Below the pieces are notes generated by a model that was given only the letters and a program-made list of their open reading frames with translations, ran no database searches and was not told where the DNA came from. From the NCBI GenBank assembly GCA_014529385.2, contig CM043963.1, positions 94,931,912 through 94,995,911 of the forward strand: a stretch of DNA of 64,000 bases, given 5' to 3'. The position numbers were made by a program, and so were the translations under genes. The stretch comes from Adiantum capillus-veneris. Lineage: Eukaryota > Streptophyta > Polypodiopsida > Polypodiales > Pteridaceae. Positions 49,681 to 61,439 of the stretch are shown one piece after another (position 1 is the stretch's first letter; each line of letters begins with the position of its first letter).

Positions 49681-50562
49681 TAGGATAATGACAATGTAAC
49701 ATAGCACTAATAGTTATCACAGCTTAATCTAAACTTAATTAGTATAATTCCCATTAATTTATGATTAAAATGGATAATTTTAGCACTAATATGATATAAT
49801 AATTAAATAGCTTAATATCCCTAAGATTAATTACAATAATCAGCAGAGACTATTTAAATAAGAGAGGATTTTTTAGTATACATAAGATTAATCTTCAATT
49901 TATTAAGAAAATAGGTTAACCTCGCTTTGCTAATTAAGAAAGATTAGGCTAATTACTGTTTAATTAACCAACTAGAGCTTGATCTCTAGTGATTTCTAGG
50001 TGGAGGTTTCTCTAGATGAGAGAGAGTGTGCCAAGGCTCTGCGTTTGTCTGAAATTGTGAAGCAACGGTCATATTTATAGGTTTCTAGGCACTCACAGGC
50101 TGGAAAATGGCAGTAACTTGTATCCCAAGCAGCCCTCCATCTCCAAAAATGCCCCCTGCTACTAAATCTAGTATGGGAAAGTTCATCATTACCCCACACA
50201 GCCCCACAGATACACAAAATCGATTTTCTACTAGTTTGTTGACTTTTAATGATTAATTTTGGAAATGTCTGCAATTTTTAGAACCTTAGGATAAAAAGTC
50301 TTTAGCAGTAATAATTACTGAAACCATTCAATTTTACTTAACTAATTAAATTCATAGTGTAACCTTTCAGAGCCAGTAACTTTTCTAGATTTTATCAAAA
50401 TTCTAATCTGAAAATTTCTAGCCTGGGGTTTGTTGTGCTTAAGATTCCAAAAATACCAATATTTGCCATGGCCGGACAATTCTACATTGCTTTTTCAATA
50501 ATCATATCAGTTTGATTAAGCTTTACACAATCTTTAAGGTTTCAGAAACTGGAAAGCTTACA

Positions 50563-51420
50563 ATCACCCCAACTTAAGAATTTGAGATGCTCTCATCTCA
50601 ACCGAAATTGGGAAAATCTTTGAGAAGAGAAATTCATCCTCCCAAGTGGCATCTTCGAAGGGATAACCTTTCCACTTTACCAAATGTTATTGATTATTGT
50701 AAGAGTTCTTTTTAGTTTCTGGTTGGAGTTACTTGCTAGTCAATTTTTCCTCAAGAAACTCTTAGTGTTGAGCCCATCTTAAAAACCTTTACAAATCATT
50801 TGTATCATCTCAAAAACCAGGTTAATTAATTTCATAGAAGATCCATATATCCACCTTGTCAACATGAACGCGCTCGGTCTAATTGACCATTCAAAGCAAT
50901 CGGCGTTCGACAAGTATCATGTATTTCAGCTTTGCCAATCTGAACGAGCTTGGCATGTTCTTGCTATTCTAAGAAATCTGCGTTCAGCACAAGCTTCCAC
51001 CATTTCACCAGAGGTACCCCCTCTATGCTCTAACCTGGTTGACCAACAATATGTAAAGGGTTTCAAGAAGTATCATACCAATAGTTCTTTTCGGCTTCCT
51101 ATTAGTCTCGTACCTTAATACTTTCATATCTAGGTCATTTTCCAAGGAAGGCTATCGCGTGCACAAAAAATGCGAGTTGGTTTCTTGATAACTATCTCAT
51201 TCTCAAAATTCAAATACTATCGAGAACCTCTGTCTCATTTGCTAGATCAATCCTTAATTTCTTGATTGACTACTAACTTAACTTTAGATTCCTTAAGTAA
51301 TTTTAGAAAAGAAAATCATGTATACCATTATAATATATAAGTAACTCAAAGTTTTATATTATCGACTTATAGTGGTTTACAAAGCTCTATGATTGCTAAT
51401 TGTGGCCAAGCGAGTGGCTC
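50563..51420 (-). other. 3' internal untranslated part of the gag-only element
   Basis: Between the end of gag and the 3' LTR. Short plus-strand frames here look accidental. A weak purine-rich tract (AGTTGGGGTGAT on the minus strand) lies just before the LTR and may be the polypurine tract. No pol domain is visible. Confidence 0.5.
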
Positions 51421-52250
51421 TCTTATCTTCCTCATTCATAAGGTTGGTTCTCCCATGGTTGCATAAGATCTGGCTCCTCTTGCTCTTCCTCTACCTCGTC
51501 CTCCAGTTCTACCTCCTCTTAGATCATCTCCTTGATTTTGAGGAATGGCTCTAGCAGTAGTTTGAGGGTTTTTCTCTTCAGGACAGTTATTTCTATAGTG
51601 CCCCATTTGATTGCATCCATAGCACCTAACGCTTGGGAAGGTCTGCTCCAAGTTCACTGCTGCGGCGGCTAGTCCACATTGTTGGTATCCTTGGTTGAAA
51701 GTTCTCCTGGCTCTTCCCCTAAAGTTATTAAATCCATTATAGTTCCTTATGGAGTTGGTTCCTTCACTGCAAGAGGCTTAGCCCTGAGAAGGGCATCCTG
51801 TATTGATGTAGGTCTCATGGCTTCGAGACATGTACTCAGGGGTTTGTTGAGGCCTTGACAGAAACGGGCAATTTGTTGCTCCATGGTCATCTGGGGAGCA
51901 TAGCGTCGTAAAGACACAAACTTGGTGTAGTACTCCTCTAATGAAAGTCCTAGCTGGTGTAGACCAAAGAACTCGTTCATCTTGATAGTTTGATGTGCAC
52001 GAGGGAGATAACGTTCTTTGATTGCCTGCTTCATTTTCTCCCAAGATGGACTACTCGTGGGATTATCTCTGCAGTGTTGCTTCCACCAAAGTTTGGCATC
52101 TCCGCTGAGACGGAACATACCCAACATTGTTTGGTTTTCTAGAGAAGTTCCTGCAGCTTTGAAATAGTCATCCATAGCATCTAACCATGCTTCGGCATCT
52201 CGGCCTAAATTGGGTCCCTCTCCCTTGAAAGTAAGGAGTTGAACTTGCTT
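51420..52250 (-). pseudogene. gag of the gag-only LTR element, with zinc knuckle
   Basis: The minus-strand frame from about 52250 reads KLLLKQVQLLTFKGEGPNLG, then AWLDAMDDYFKAAG..LSGDAKLWWKQHCR, LEEYYTKFVSLRRYAPQMT and ARFCQGLNKPL, the gypsy-type retrotransposon gag core. A frameshift follows near 51745, and the next frame holds CYGCNQMGHYRNNCPEE, a CCHC knuckle, with an Arg/Gly-rich tail (GGRTGGRGRGRARGAR). Gag would package the RNA. No protease or RT follows, so reverse transcription would need a helper element. Confidence 0.82.
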
Positions 52251-52519
52251 TAGTAGTAATTTTTTCTCTTGACTAACAGTGTAAAGGCTATTTATGCAAG
52301 TATTTCCCTGAGATTGAATTAGTGGAATTTAGTACCAGATGAAATCTTTCTTACTTACACTTTTAACTTATTTCCTACTCAAGACTTTTGCACATAGGAT
52401 GAAGACAATTGCCAAACCATAAACAAAAACTACTTATAGCATTTTGTTGAGAACCATAGTATGTACAAGAGTTAACACAACTCATGAAGATCCTACTATG
52501 TACAAAGGTGACGATAGTC

Positions 52520-54448
52520 CTATACTAAAATCTTGAGGACTTTGGGTGGATCAGATATAGGATCAAAATATACAACATCTTTTGGTACACTAAAACTAGG
52601 GCCTACTCCTATGGGCCTAATTCTACCTGGGTAGATCACTTTAGACACCTGATTAAACACCCACTGATTTTGTGATACTTGGACATCATCTATCACAAGG
52701 GTTTCTTCTGGATTCTCCATCCCAATGAAAAAGTATACTTCAATCACTTGAAGATCTTCGGCCCATTTGAGTCTCTTCATATTTAGTTCTAAACCTTCTA
52801 ACTCTCCCGCATCAATGAAGAAAAATCCACCAGATCCTGACCACTTGATTCTCCAAGTGGAAGGAGAAAATCTATTATCCAGCCATTTCATCACGCTTTT
52901 TTGCATTGAATAGTCTCGGGATAGGCAAGCCCTCATAAACCTAATGTTGAAATCCATGAATTTGAAGTAGTCATGATGGAAATTTTCCTGCAAAGATGGG
53001 GATAATTCTCTCTCTTCCTTTCACTCCCTCTTTTCAATTAAATACGTCTTTAATTGAATTTGTCAAAGATCACTTATTTCAACCTAACGCCTTAAACTTT
53101 TCCCTAGGTCCAAGACTGTAATTAACACACACTCTGATACCACTTTGTGAGATCCCCAACCCGCCAATACCCAGATCGGGATGGGATCCTTGACAGGTCT
53201 CTAGGTCTAATAAAAATCAGAGTCTCTAAACATGAAAAATCCAAGGAACAAGCCTTTTTCATGAACAATGGCTTGAGTCTATAGCCGTAGAAGAAGACCT
53301 AGTCATGTCTCGCAACAAAAATTGGAAAATGTATTAAAAGTACAAAAAAACTATTTCGGCCCTATAACTTCCACAAATTGGCTAAGGTATTCTCAACCAA
53401 CGCTTTTTTCCCTCTAACATATGTGAGGGCACAGCCCGCTGGTGGACTACTCTTCCAATTGAAGAAGGTTTCTAAACGTTTTAGTGCGCGGGGATGGATA
53501 ATCACCTGACTAATCAGGTCTACCCGTCCATGATTTACAACCTTAGTCAATCCCCACTTACCACCCCGCACTCATACATGATTCTTTTGTTATTTAATTA
53601 CTACCACGTTCTTATCACAATTAAAATAATGATTCTTTTTATCCTTCATAACAGGATTTCATTAAAACAACCCTTGAAAACAGTATTGAAAACATTCTTT
53701 TAGCAAACATACATCTTTAAACTTAAGACATGGTACTGTCAATCAAAACATTGTCCATAATAACAAGCACCAATACTCTTCTTGTCTCAAGACCACCTAA
53801 GGGTGAAAAAACGGCACCCATTCCTTCTTCATAATCCGGAGTGGATAAACGCCCACCCAAGGTTCCGGGTGCCCATACACCAAACCAGCTGCCCATACAA
53901 CCGGGCGGCTCCCCTAGGCTAAAAAACGGCATCCTAACTTATGTAGAAACATCAAAACATGACACGGAGTAGAAACTCAACGTTCATGGGGGTAACCGAC
54001 TTACTCGTGGCTAGAAAGCCCCCAATTTGTATCAATTTATACCAAGGAGTCGGAGGTGTCTTGAGACAAGCTGTCTTAAGGATGATCAATCATATCTTTC
54101 CTAATTCAACCAGTTTTAACCCAAACAATTCTTTCCTACATTATAAACAAATGCACATTGGAAGTTACCTTCCATTTCTGGTCAATTATTCCTTTCCTGA
54201 TTCTTACTCACTTCTTACATATGCAATACTAACTTATAAAAGAACTTAAACTATTTAAAGATTTAATTGAATAATAGGAAACCCACCTGGGATTGATTGG
54301 CCATCTGCTGCTGCACTGGCGCCTGAAGACTCTCCTCTATAGGCCTACTACTAGGCCTGGCTTCGTCGTCGTGCGATGCTCTAGTTCGTTTTGGAGCTAC
54401 GTCCTCATCATCAGATGTAGGATTTGCTCGGGTCTTTTTATGTGCCAT
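52520..54448 (-). CDS. Spliced 209-aa protein of the gag-only element; exon 1 lies in the LTR
   Basis: Exon 1 (54448-54287) starts ATG in the 5' LTR and encodes 54 residues: MAHKKTRANPTSDDEDVAPK, basic/acidic and NLS-like, ending QQMANQSQ. A donor CAG|GTGGG follows. Exon 2 (52987-52520) begins after TTTGCAG with ENFHHDYFKF and runs 155 residues to the stop. Both boundaries are phase 0 and the 1,299-bp intron removes the LTR end and the primer site. Exon 2 contains WRIKWSGSGGFFFIDAGELE and WVFNQVSKVIYPGRIRP; I recognise no domain. The exon 1 copy in the other LTR keeps the frame and donor (47673-47837). It may be an accessory or regulatory protein made from spliced RNA, while unspliced RNA would serve as genome. 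The splice model is inferred from sequence only. Confidence 0.6.
53134..53145 (-). other. Primer binding site of the gag-only element
   Basis: On the minus strand, TGGTATCAGAG follows the ...CTCACA end of the 5' LTR after three bases. It is complementary to initiator tRNA-Met and sets the minus-strand orientation of the element. Confidence 0.88.
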
Positions 54449-54979
54449 AATTTCTTATCCTTATAAAAAGGATGTCTAATCATTAGGTACATTAATTTAA
54501 ATCTAAACTTAACCTTTGTATTCAACCGTAACCCATCCAAGGTTAAATTTGTAGTCTTAATTGGTAAATTCTTGACCTAGTAATTTCTTATTTTTCTATA
54601 AAGGCATGAGAACTTTTTCCACAGCTTCCCTAAGGGTTTTCTAAGCTATCCTAATTTCCTAATTTCCCCATCAAATCTTAAGCTTGGAATCTAATTATTT
54701 TGAGCTTAATATTTATTCTATTTATTTTCTCTTAAAGATTTCATTTCCTCAACTTTATATTATAGGTTTACACTTACTATAATTTTTCTAAAAACGTTTG
54801 ACCGCAAAGTCTACTTTTTTTTAATTATTCTTTTGCTAAAAATAGGACTTTTGGTCAATTATAGTTTCCTAAATATTTATTCTGGTAATTATCTTATTAT
54901 TTTCCAACTTAATTATATAATTTCCATCTTTAATTTTCAGCTAAAACTAGGATAATTTGACCTAAATAAATATTTATAC

Positions 54980-56140
54980 TAATTTTTTAACCTTGAAATA
55001 ATTATCACGGCCTTTTCATCATTTAACCTAGCTCTGATAAATAGCATGTGATCATATAGCATGATTTACTAATTTCCCCCTTTAGTTTTTAGCTAGAATT
55101 AGTATAATTTGACTTAGATAAATATTTATACTACTTTTCTAACCTTGATATAATTATCACGGCCTCTTTATTCTATAATCTAGCTCTGATAAATAGCATG
55201 TAATCATAGCACATGATTTATTAACTTCCCCCTTTAATTTACCCTTAATAATAGTGGTTTTCTACTAAGATAATTATCTATAATTAAGATAATTATATGG
55301 GTTACTTAAGATGTAATTAAGGTTTGATAATTATTTCAAAGCTTTTCGGGTTAATTTACTATTTTCTCCCTTCTATTTTCTCTTAAAAATAGTGTAATTT
55401 TGTTGAGATAATTAGTTAAACTAATTTTTTGAGGTTAACATAACTATCACAGGTTTTGTAAGATGTGATTTACCTCTGATAATTATCTCAAAGAATTTTG
55501 AATCACTTTGCTATTTTCCCCCTTTTAATTTCCCCTAAAAGTAGTGTAATTATGCTAAGTAGTGTTACACTATTTATCGTGGGTTTTGTAAGGTGTATTT
55601 TATCTATGATAATTATCTTAAAGCATTTTCAATCAATTTTCTATTTTCCTCCTTTTTATTTATCCTAAAACAATGTAATTCTGCTAAGATATTTAGGTAA
55701 ACTAATTATCTGAGGTTAACATAATTATCAAAGGTTATTTAAGATGTGATTAACCTCTGATAAATATCTCAAAGAAGTTTGAATCAGTTTGCTATTTTCC
55801 CCTTTTAATTTGTAATTAAAACAGTGTAATTCTGCTAAGATAACTAGGTAAACTAATCATATAAGATTAAGATAATTATCATGGGTCTCCTAAGATGTAG
55901 TTAACCTGTGATAAATAACTCAAAGCATTTTGAATCAATTTGCTAATTTTTCCTTTTTAATTTGTCCTAAAAACATTGTAATTTTGCTAAAATAATTAGG
56001 TTAAGATAATTATCACGGGTTTACTACAATGTGACTAACCTATGATACATATCTCAAAGCATTTTGAATCAGATTGCTATTTTCCTCCTTTTAATTTCTC
56101 TCAAAAACAATGTAATTCTGCTTAATTAATTATGAAAAGT
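54980..56140 (-). repeat. About 150-bp LTR tandem repeat, 5' LTR copy
   Basis: Same units as 48290-49680, with TTTTCCCCCTTTTAATTT-type words and GATAATTATC palindromes. Copy number appears one or two units lower, and one unit is deleted near 55560-55580. Confidence 0.82.
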
Positions 56141-56558
56141 ACTCAAAAAATTATAAGATAATTTTTCTAGCATAATGGCAGTCTAACACAGCTCTGATAA
56201 TTATCATAGCTTAATATAAACTTAATTAGTATAATTACCATTAATTTATGATTAAAGTGGATAATTTTAGCCCTAATATGATATAATAATTAATTAGCTT
56301 AATATCCCTAATCTTAATTACAATAAACAACAGAGAATATTTAATTAAGAGAGGATTTTTGAGTATACATAAGATTAATCTTCAATTTATTAAGAAAATA
56401 GGTTAACCTAGCTTTTCTAATTAAGAAAGATTAGGCTAATTACCGTTTAATTAACCAACTAGAGCTTGATCTCTAGTGATTTCTGTATATAGGTCTCTCT
56501 AGATGAGAGAGAATGTGCCAAGGCTCCTAGTTTGTCTGAAATTGTGAAGCAATGGTCA

Positions 56559-56566
56559 TATTTATA
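56559..56566 (-). promoter_or_regulatory. TATA box of the gag-only element LTR
   Basis: TATAAATA on the minus strand, about 490 bp into the LTR, conserved at 50072-50079 in the other LTR. Transcription would start shortly downstream, giving a long leader before the exon 1 ATG. Confidence 0.5.
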
Positions 56567-57054
56567 GGTTTCTGGGCACTCACAGGCTGGAAAATGGCAG
56601 TAACTTGCATCCCAAGCAGCCCTCCAGCTCCAAAAATGCCCCCTTCTGCTAAATCTAGTATGATAAAGTTCATCATTACCCCACACAACCCCCCAGATAC
56701 ACATAATCGATTTTCTACTAGTTTGTTGACTTTTAATGATTAATTTTGGAAATATGTGCAATTTCTAGAACCTTAGGATAAAAAGTCTTTAGCAGTAATA
56801 ATTACTAAAACCATTCAATTTTACTCAGCTTATTAAATTCATAGTGTAGCCTTTCAGAGCCCGTAACTTTTCCAGATTTTATCGGAATTCTGTTCTGAAA
56901 ATTTCTAGCCCGGGGTTTGCTGTGCTTAAGATTCCAAAAATACCAATATTTGCCACGGTCGGACAATTCTACGATGCTTTTTCAATAATCATATGAGTTT
57001 AATTAAGATTTATACAATCTTTAAGGTTTCAGAAACTGGAAACCTTACAATTTG

Positions 57055-58168
57055 GGTACATGTCTGACATTATGTAGCGTAAGCTCAGTGCCATTACACA
57101 TAGAAAACTTGTGCCATTACACATAAAAAACTTGATGCTGTCCACACCACATATGTCAAGCTCATAAGAATTTCCTAGCTTTACCATGACATGCGTGGCA
57201 GTGTAGCTAGAAAACCACTCCTTGTGAGGAGTCACATGAAAGCTAGCACCTGAGTCCATAATCCAATTGTGCGCATAACACTCATCATGAGCTAACAATG
57301 CATTAGGACTCAAATCCGTTGTGAAAATCAACACATCAATTGAAACTTTTTCAATGGCTGAAGACTTAACTACATTAAGCTCTTCAATCTTCACGTTGCT
57401 TTTAGGTTTGCCAGACTTCAGTTTTTCCTTGCCCTTATCACGTTGCATTGTACGACAATCTTTCTTCAAGTGTCCCTTTTTATGGCAATAGTAACGCTGT
57501 ACATTTTTCATATCTTTTCCGTGACTCTTGCTACGACCTTGTCTGCAAGCTTGTGAACGAACACACTGCTTTTTCTTGTCACGATTACCACTAGCCACAT
57601 ATGCATCACCATGCCCACTCGCATCAAGATATTGACGTCGAATCTCCTCAGTGAGAAACACACCAACAACACTACTAAAATCTAGCTTGCCATTGGGTGC
57701 AAAATTGTTTATGTTTGTGTTGAAAGTATCCCATGACGATGGTACCAAACATAGCAAGAAAATAGCCTTCATTTCATTATCAAAATTAAAACTTTTGAGA
57801 AGTAAGCTGTGAAAACATGTTGCTGAACTCCTTCAAGTGAGAACTAACACATTTTCCTTCTTTCATGTTTGAGGCATTGTTGCCATCTCAAGCCTGGTAG
57901 AGCATCACAAATATTTGGCATTGGTCTTATCCATTATCATAAAGTAAATGGATTCGCCAAGGTACAGGTGAATGGTTGCCATAGTATGGTCATTCAAGCC
58001 ATCCTACTCATCATTAGTGTATGCATTCTCTCTTCTTGCACACAAGGGTGCTATCAAGCCTTTGTTGATAAAAAAATCTTGCATACGCTACTCTCAAGTG
58101 ACAAAGTTTGAACCATCAAAATTTTTGATGTAGTACTCTTCTCATTTGGAAGCACTTCTCGCAGCCAT
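57055..58168 (-). pseudogene. Ty1/copia gag and protease remnant
   Basis: The minus-strand ATG at 58166-58168 opens MAARSASK. Stops follow, but the frame shows YYIKNFDGSNFVT, GLNDHTMATIHLYLGESIYF and MDKTNAK, the copia gag UBN2-type region. The open part (57772-57055) has MKAIFLLCLVPSSWDTFNT, a CHKKGHLKKDC zinc knuckle (first part CYYCHKKGH-like, with YYC for CxxC) and WIMDSGASFHVTPHKEWF, the aspartic protease D-S-G-A site. It breaks off at SDMYPN, where the gag-only LTR element inserted, and resumes at 15882. The 5' LTR and primer site of this copia element were not found above 58168. Confidence 0.82.
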
Positions 58169-59900
58169 GATTAAGAGAATGTAGACAAAAACATTATAGA
58201 GAATTTCTTGGGACAATTTCGACATAGTTTCCCCTAGAAAAGGAGCAAAAACTCAAACCAAAATGTAGTACAATCACTATGTAAGAACAACTAGAACTAC
58301 CAAGAACGCATAAAATGGACTTGCGGGAAAAATCCGAAAGAGTCTCCTTTGTATGAGGAGTCAAAACTCAGCTCAAAAATGCATAAATTGCTCAAAAAAC
58401 CATTACTGTGTGACCACCAAATCGACGTCAAAAGCACAAAAAATTGTCCAGGTACATGTCCTATGACAAGGGTATCGTAAAGGGGAACTCCAGCTACTTG
58501 TATCACCAAAGGTAACATTTGAGAATACCCCAGCTCTAACAAAACCTCATGATATTGACCCTCCAAAGGAGGCTAATGCAGACACAAAAGGACTAGCCAC
58601 AGTTTCTGAAAGGGCTCTTTCGGTCCAAGTCTCAAAAACAGCCAAGAAAAAATGCCAAAATAGCCAGAATTGGCTCCACACGTAGTACAATAGGTAGTGT
58701 CCGCAACTCAACGTACATGAGTGAACCGCGCTCAAATAGGTTCCAAGAACTACTGCATACAGTAAAAGTGATCCTTGTGGGGATATCTGCTCTCAAAAGA
58801 TCTCAGTAGCACTAGGTGTGATCACACAAAAATGCATATGTCAACACATCTATCCGCATAGAAACTGTTGTGGAAATGACTACCAAATCGTATGTGAAAG
58901 CGATGTGTTTGTGTCTAGAAACCTTTGTGTATAAAACAAGTATAAAAACTTCGGAACATTAAGACAGTGGCGAATCGCCAATGTCGAGGCACGTATGTTG
59001 GTGTCAAAAAACCTGCTCACTCTCAATCACTTTCTCTGTCTCTCACTCGTTCGCTCGCAATCAAACCCTTGTGCTTGCTCTCCTTTGAAAAAGTCTCTCT
59101 CTCACAGCTGTCAATCTCTCAAGCATGCTCACTCTCTCTCTCTCTTTGTCTCGCTCTCTCTCTCTCTCTCTAGAATTGTGGAGAGAAACAATGGAGCGGG
59201 GGGTGGGTGTATCGAGGATTGTCATGAGCTTCGCACCAGACATCATGTCAGACGATAGGTGTTGGTAAAATGGCTAGATAGACCTGAAGAAGGTTCTACA
59301 TGGCACCGTGGGATTAGCGCCTTGCACACAAAGTGTGTGTAACGTCAATTTTTTAATAACAAAATTGATGTTTGGTTTTTGCAAACTACTACTTAGCACT
59401 ATCGTTTGATGAGCGAGCTCGGAAGGGGGATAAGCACAAATATCGGGCTTGGGAGGCGTGCAAAACCTGCTCGCACAGAGTGTGCGTGTGTGATTTGTCT
59501 TGCTCACGGTGTTGTTATTCCAGCACTGCCCGAGCTTATTACTTTCCTTAATGCCCTGAAGCTTGATTGCCCGGCACCCTACTCGGCCTTGGCAACCTTG
59601 ATTTGCATTCAATTGCCTGCCTTCCCTTTTTGAATCTACTGCCCAAATGCCTTGCTGCTCACAGACTGTAGAAATTCTATTGCTTTTGCTTGATTGGCCT
59701 CGTAGAGAGGGTGTGTGTACTTGATGTTGCAGCCCGAAGCTTGTGAATCTCTACCTGCTGTCGACCTTGCTTGGATTCCAATTGATTTGAGCTGCCCTTG
59801 ATTCAAGCCTTTGATTTTCTTGTACGCAACTTGTAAATTCTATCGATTCCTTTGCTCTGCTCAATTCTCCCTTGCTTTCAATTTCCTGAAAAAAACATAG
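58169..59900. other. Unassigned region, possibly copia leader/LTR remnant
   Basis: No coding frame I can support. It contains a CT-rich low-complexity tract (about 59030-59172, giving Leu-Ser frames), and GC-richer sequence with CTGCTCGCACAGAGTGTGC near 59467. No primer site motif for the copia element is visible. Confidence 0.35.
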
Positions 59901-59907
59901 AGTGACT

Positions 59908-60175
59908 ACTCTCTCTCATGCTCCACCAAAGACAGGCTCTCCTTCTCCTGCATCTCTTCCCCCTTCTCTCCATTCCTTCCCTTGCATTTGATTTCATGTA
60001 GAAACTGTGAAGCTTCAAAACTTTTGAGCTTCCTCCTCGACTCGGGAAGGCTACACGAGCGATTAGCTGGGGCTCAGGCTCGGGTGCCCTGAGCTCTATA
60101 AGGGAAGGGATGGAGAGAAGGGGGAAGGGATGTAGGAGAAGAAGAGCCTATCTTTGGTGGAGCATGAGAGAGAGT
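59908..60175. repeat. Long inverted repeat, 75-bp arms, 118-bp loop
   Basis: Arm 59908-59982 (ACTCTCTCTCATGCTCCACC, then AAAGACAGGCTC) pairs with 60101-60175 with about 90 percent complementarity by eye. The spacer is GC-richer. RNA from either strand would fold to a long hairpin. It could be a foldback element or a small-RNA precursor. Confidence 0.85.
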
Positions 60176-60375
60176 AATGAATCTCTCCTCCTATTTGCGA
60201 TTATAGGTAATGGTAGCCCCCCCCGACCATGGACACTAGCCACTTGGCCTAAAACCCAACTATGTATGCTAAGCTGAATATCATCTATACTATTATAAAA
60301 GGGGAGGGATCCCCCCCCCCCCGTGAGACACGTGGTGAGACTAGCTTCATTCGACAGTGCTCTCTGCAGCCCCAA

Positions 60376-60376
<1 letters not shown>

Positions 60377-60443
<67 letters not shown>
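60377..60443. repeat. (CA)n microsatellite
   Basis: About 33 CA units, then CATGCACACACACAT. C runs lie shortly upstream (60213-60220, 60310-60322). Confidence 0.93.
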
Positions 60444-60446
<3 letters not shown>

Positions 60447-60514
60447 CACACACACATAGAGAATGGTGCAAAAATTGAGAGAGAGGTGGCCGCTGGCTGC
60501 ACTAGTGTTTACTT

Positions 60515-60640
60515 ACTAGGAATGCTAATTAGCATATGAGTATGTTAAGTAGCATACACATTGTGTTAATTTCTAGTTAGCATATTAGAAATGCTAACTA
60601 GTAGACACATTGTGTTTAAGTAGAATACTAGGTATCTTGC
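60515..60640. repeat. Short block of the TATGCTA..TAGCATA array
   Basis: AATGCTAATTAGCATATGAGTATG and AAATGCTAACTAGTAGACACA-like words, with ACACATTGTGTT twice about 55-60 bp apart. Related to the 12600-14480 array 46 kb away. Confidence 0.7.
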
Positions 60641-61439
60641 TACAGGTACATCTCTCCCCGCAGTATCCTTATTGCCTACGAGCAAGAATAGGGCTTGGGA
60701 GGGAAAATTCTCTTTTCTTCACTTCTCTCACATTTACATTTTGCACATACTAGAAATTTCCTAGATGAATAATCCACACGATGTGAATTTTTATTTCTTC
60801 CACTCTGTACAATCTATTACAACTAACATATGGATTAGCCAAAAAAATATGCTTTCAACAACGTATAGTATTCTGTTTGTCCCAAAAAGGCTAAATGAAA
60901 TACTTCTTTCATCGGATCTCATCATACTACCCCTTTTACACTATAACTTTTCTTTTGACATAAGCGTAGTTATCTTGCTATGAACCAAGAGGATTTGTAC
61001 ACACAGTTAATACCAATCACTAGAAAAAACATATATATTATGTGGTAAGCACAAATTACAATTCCAAAGAACAATACCTAACCTATTTGGTCAGCAAAGA
61101 CTGAACTCCATTAACTCATCTATCAACACTTTCATATTACCCGTGCTACGATACGACCATAGCCTTGATATTTTAATATTTTTGTTGTTTTGATATGCTC
61201 TTTTGTGTTCTTTCTTTGTGTGTGATCAGTGCAAGAGAGAAAGAGTGGGACTTCTTTGATTGCACTTCCTTTCAAACCCTAGACTTCATGGAATCTATGG
61301 TATATTAACTCTTTCATATAGTTTTTGGAGTACTCTCACAAACTCTCACAACCAAAAGCCCGGTGCTTTCTTGGCAAGATCGCAAACTTGACATATTTTT
61401 TTGAGAGTAATGGATGATCAACAGGGCAACATGGTGTGC
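60641..61439. other. No gene seen
   Basis: AT-rich DNA with only short frames and no recognisable motif. Confidence 0.4.

Larger units (their letters stand above)
47324..50562 (-). mobile_element. 3' LTR of the gag-only element, proximal part
   Basis: Resumes after the gypsy element with ACTTATGTAGAAACATC and runs to GGAAAGCTTACA at 50562, matching 53935-57049. It contains exon 1 of the spliced small gene (47673-47837), the repeat array and a TATA box (TATAAATA on the minus strand, 50072-50079). Confidence 0.88.
15883..57049 (-). mobile_element. LTR retrotransposon with gag but no pol (TR-GAG-like), hosting nested elements
   Basis: Minus-strand element bounded by TG..CA ends and a perfect 5-bp TSD ATTTG (15878-15882, 57050-57054) inside a copia element. 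The 5' LTR is 53146-57049. The 3' LTR is 15883-16669 plus 47324-50562, split by a gypsy insertion. The primer site is at 53134-53145. The internal region is only about 2.6 kb (50563-53145) and contains a spliced small gene plus gag with a zinc knuckle, but no protease, RT or integrase. This fits a non-autonomous gag-only LTR element that would depend on another element's polymerase. The LTRs are unusually long (3.9-4.0 kb) and hold their own tandem repeats. Confidence 0.85.
53146..57049 (-). mobile_element. 5' LTR of the gag-only element (3.9 kb)
   Basis: TG..CA-bounded on the plus strand (TGTGAGATCC to ACCTTACA). Matches the split 3' LTR. At about 53930 it carries the uninterrupted TCCTAACTTATG that is the empty site of the gypsy insertion. 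TATA box on the minus strand at 56559-56566; exon 1 of the spliced gene at 54287-54448. Confidence 0.9.

Noticed and set aside
50019-50274. Protein gene at the start of the gag-only element LTR (also 56459-56761)
   Set aside because: The frame overlaps the promoter region with the TATA box and is not better conserved than the surrounding LTR.
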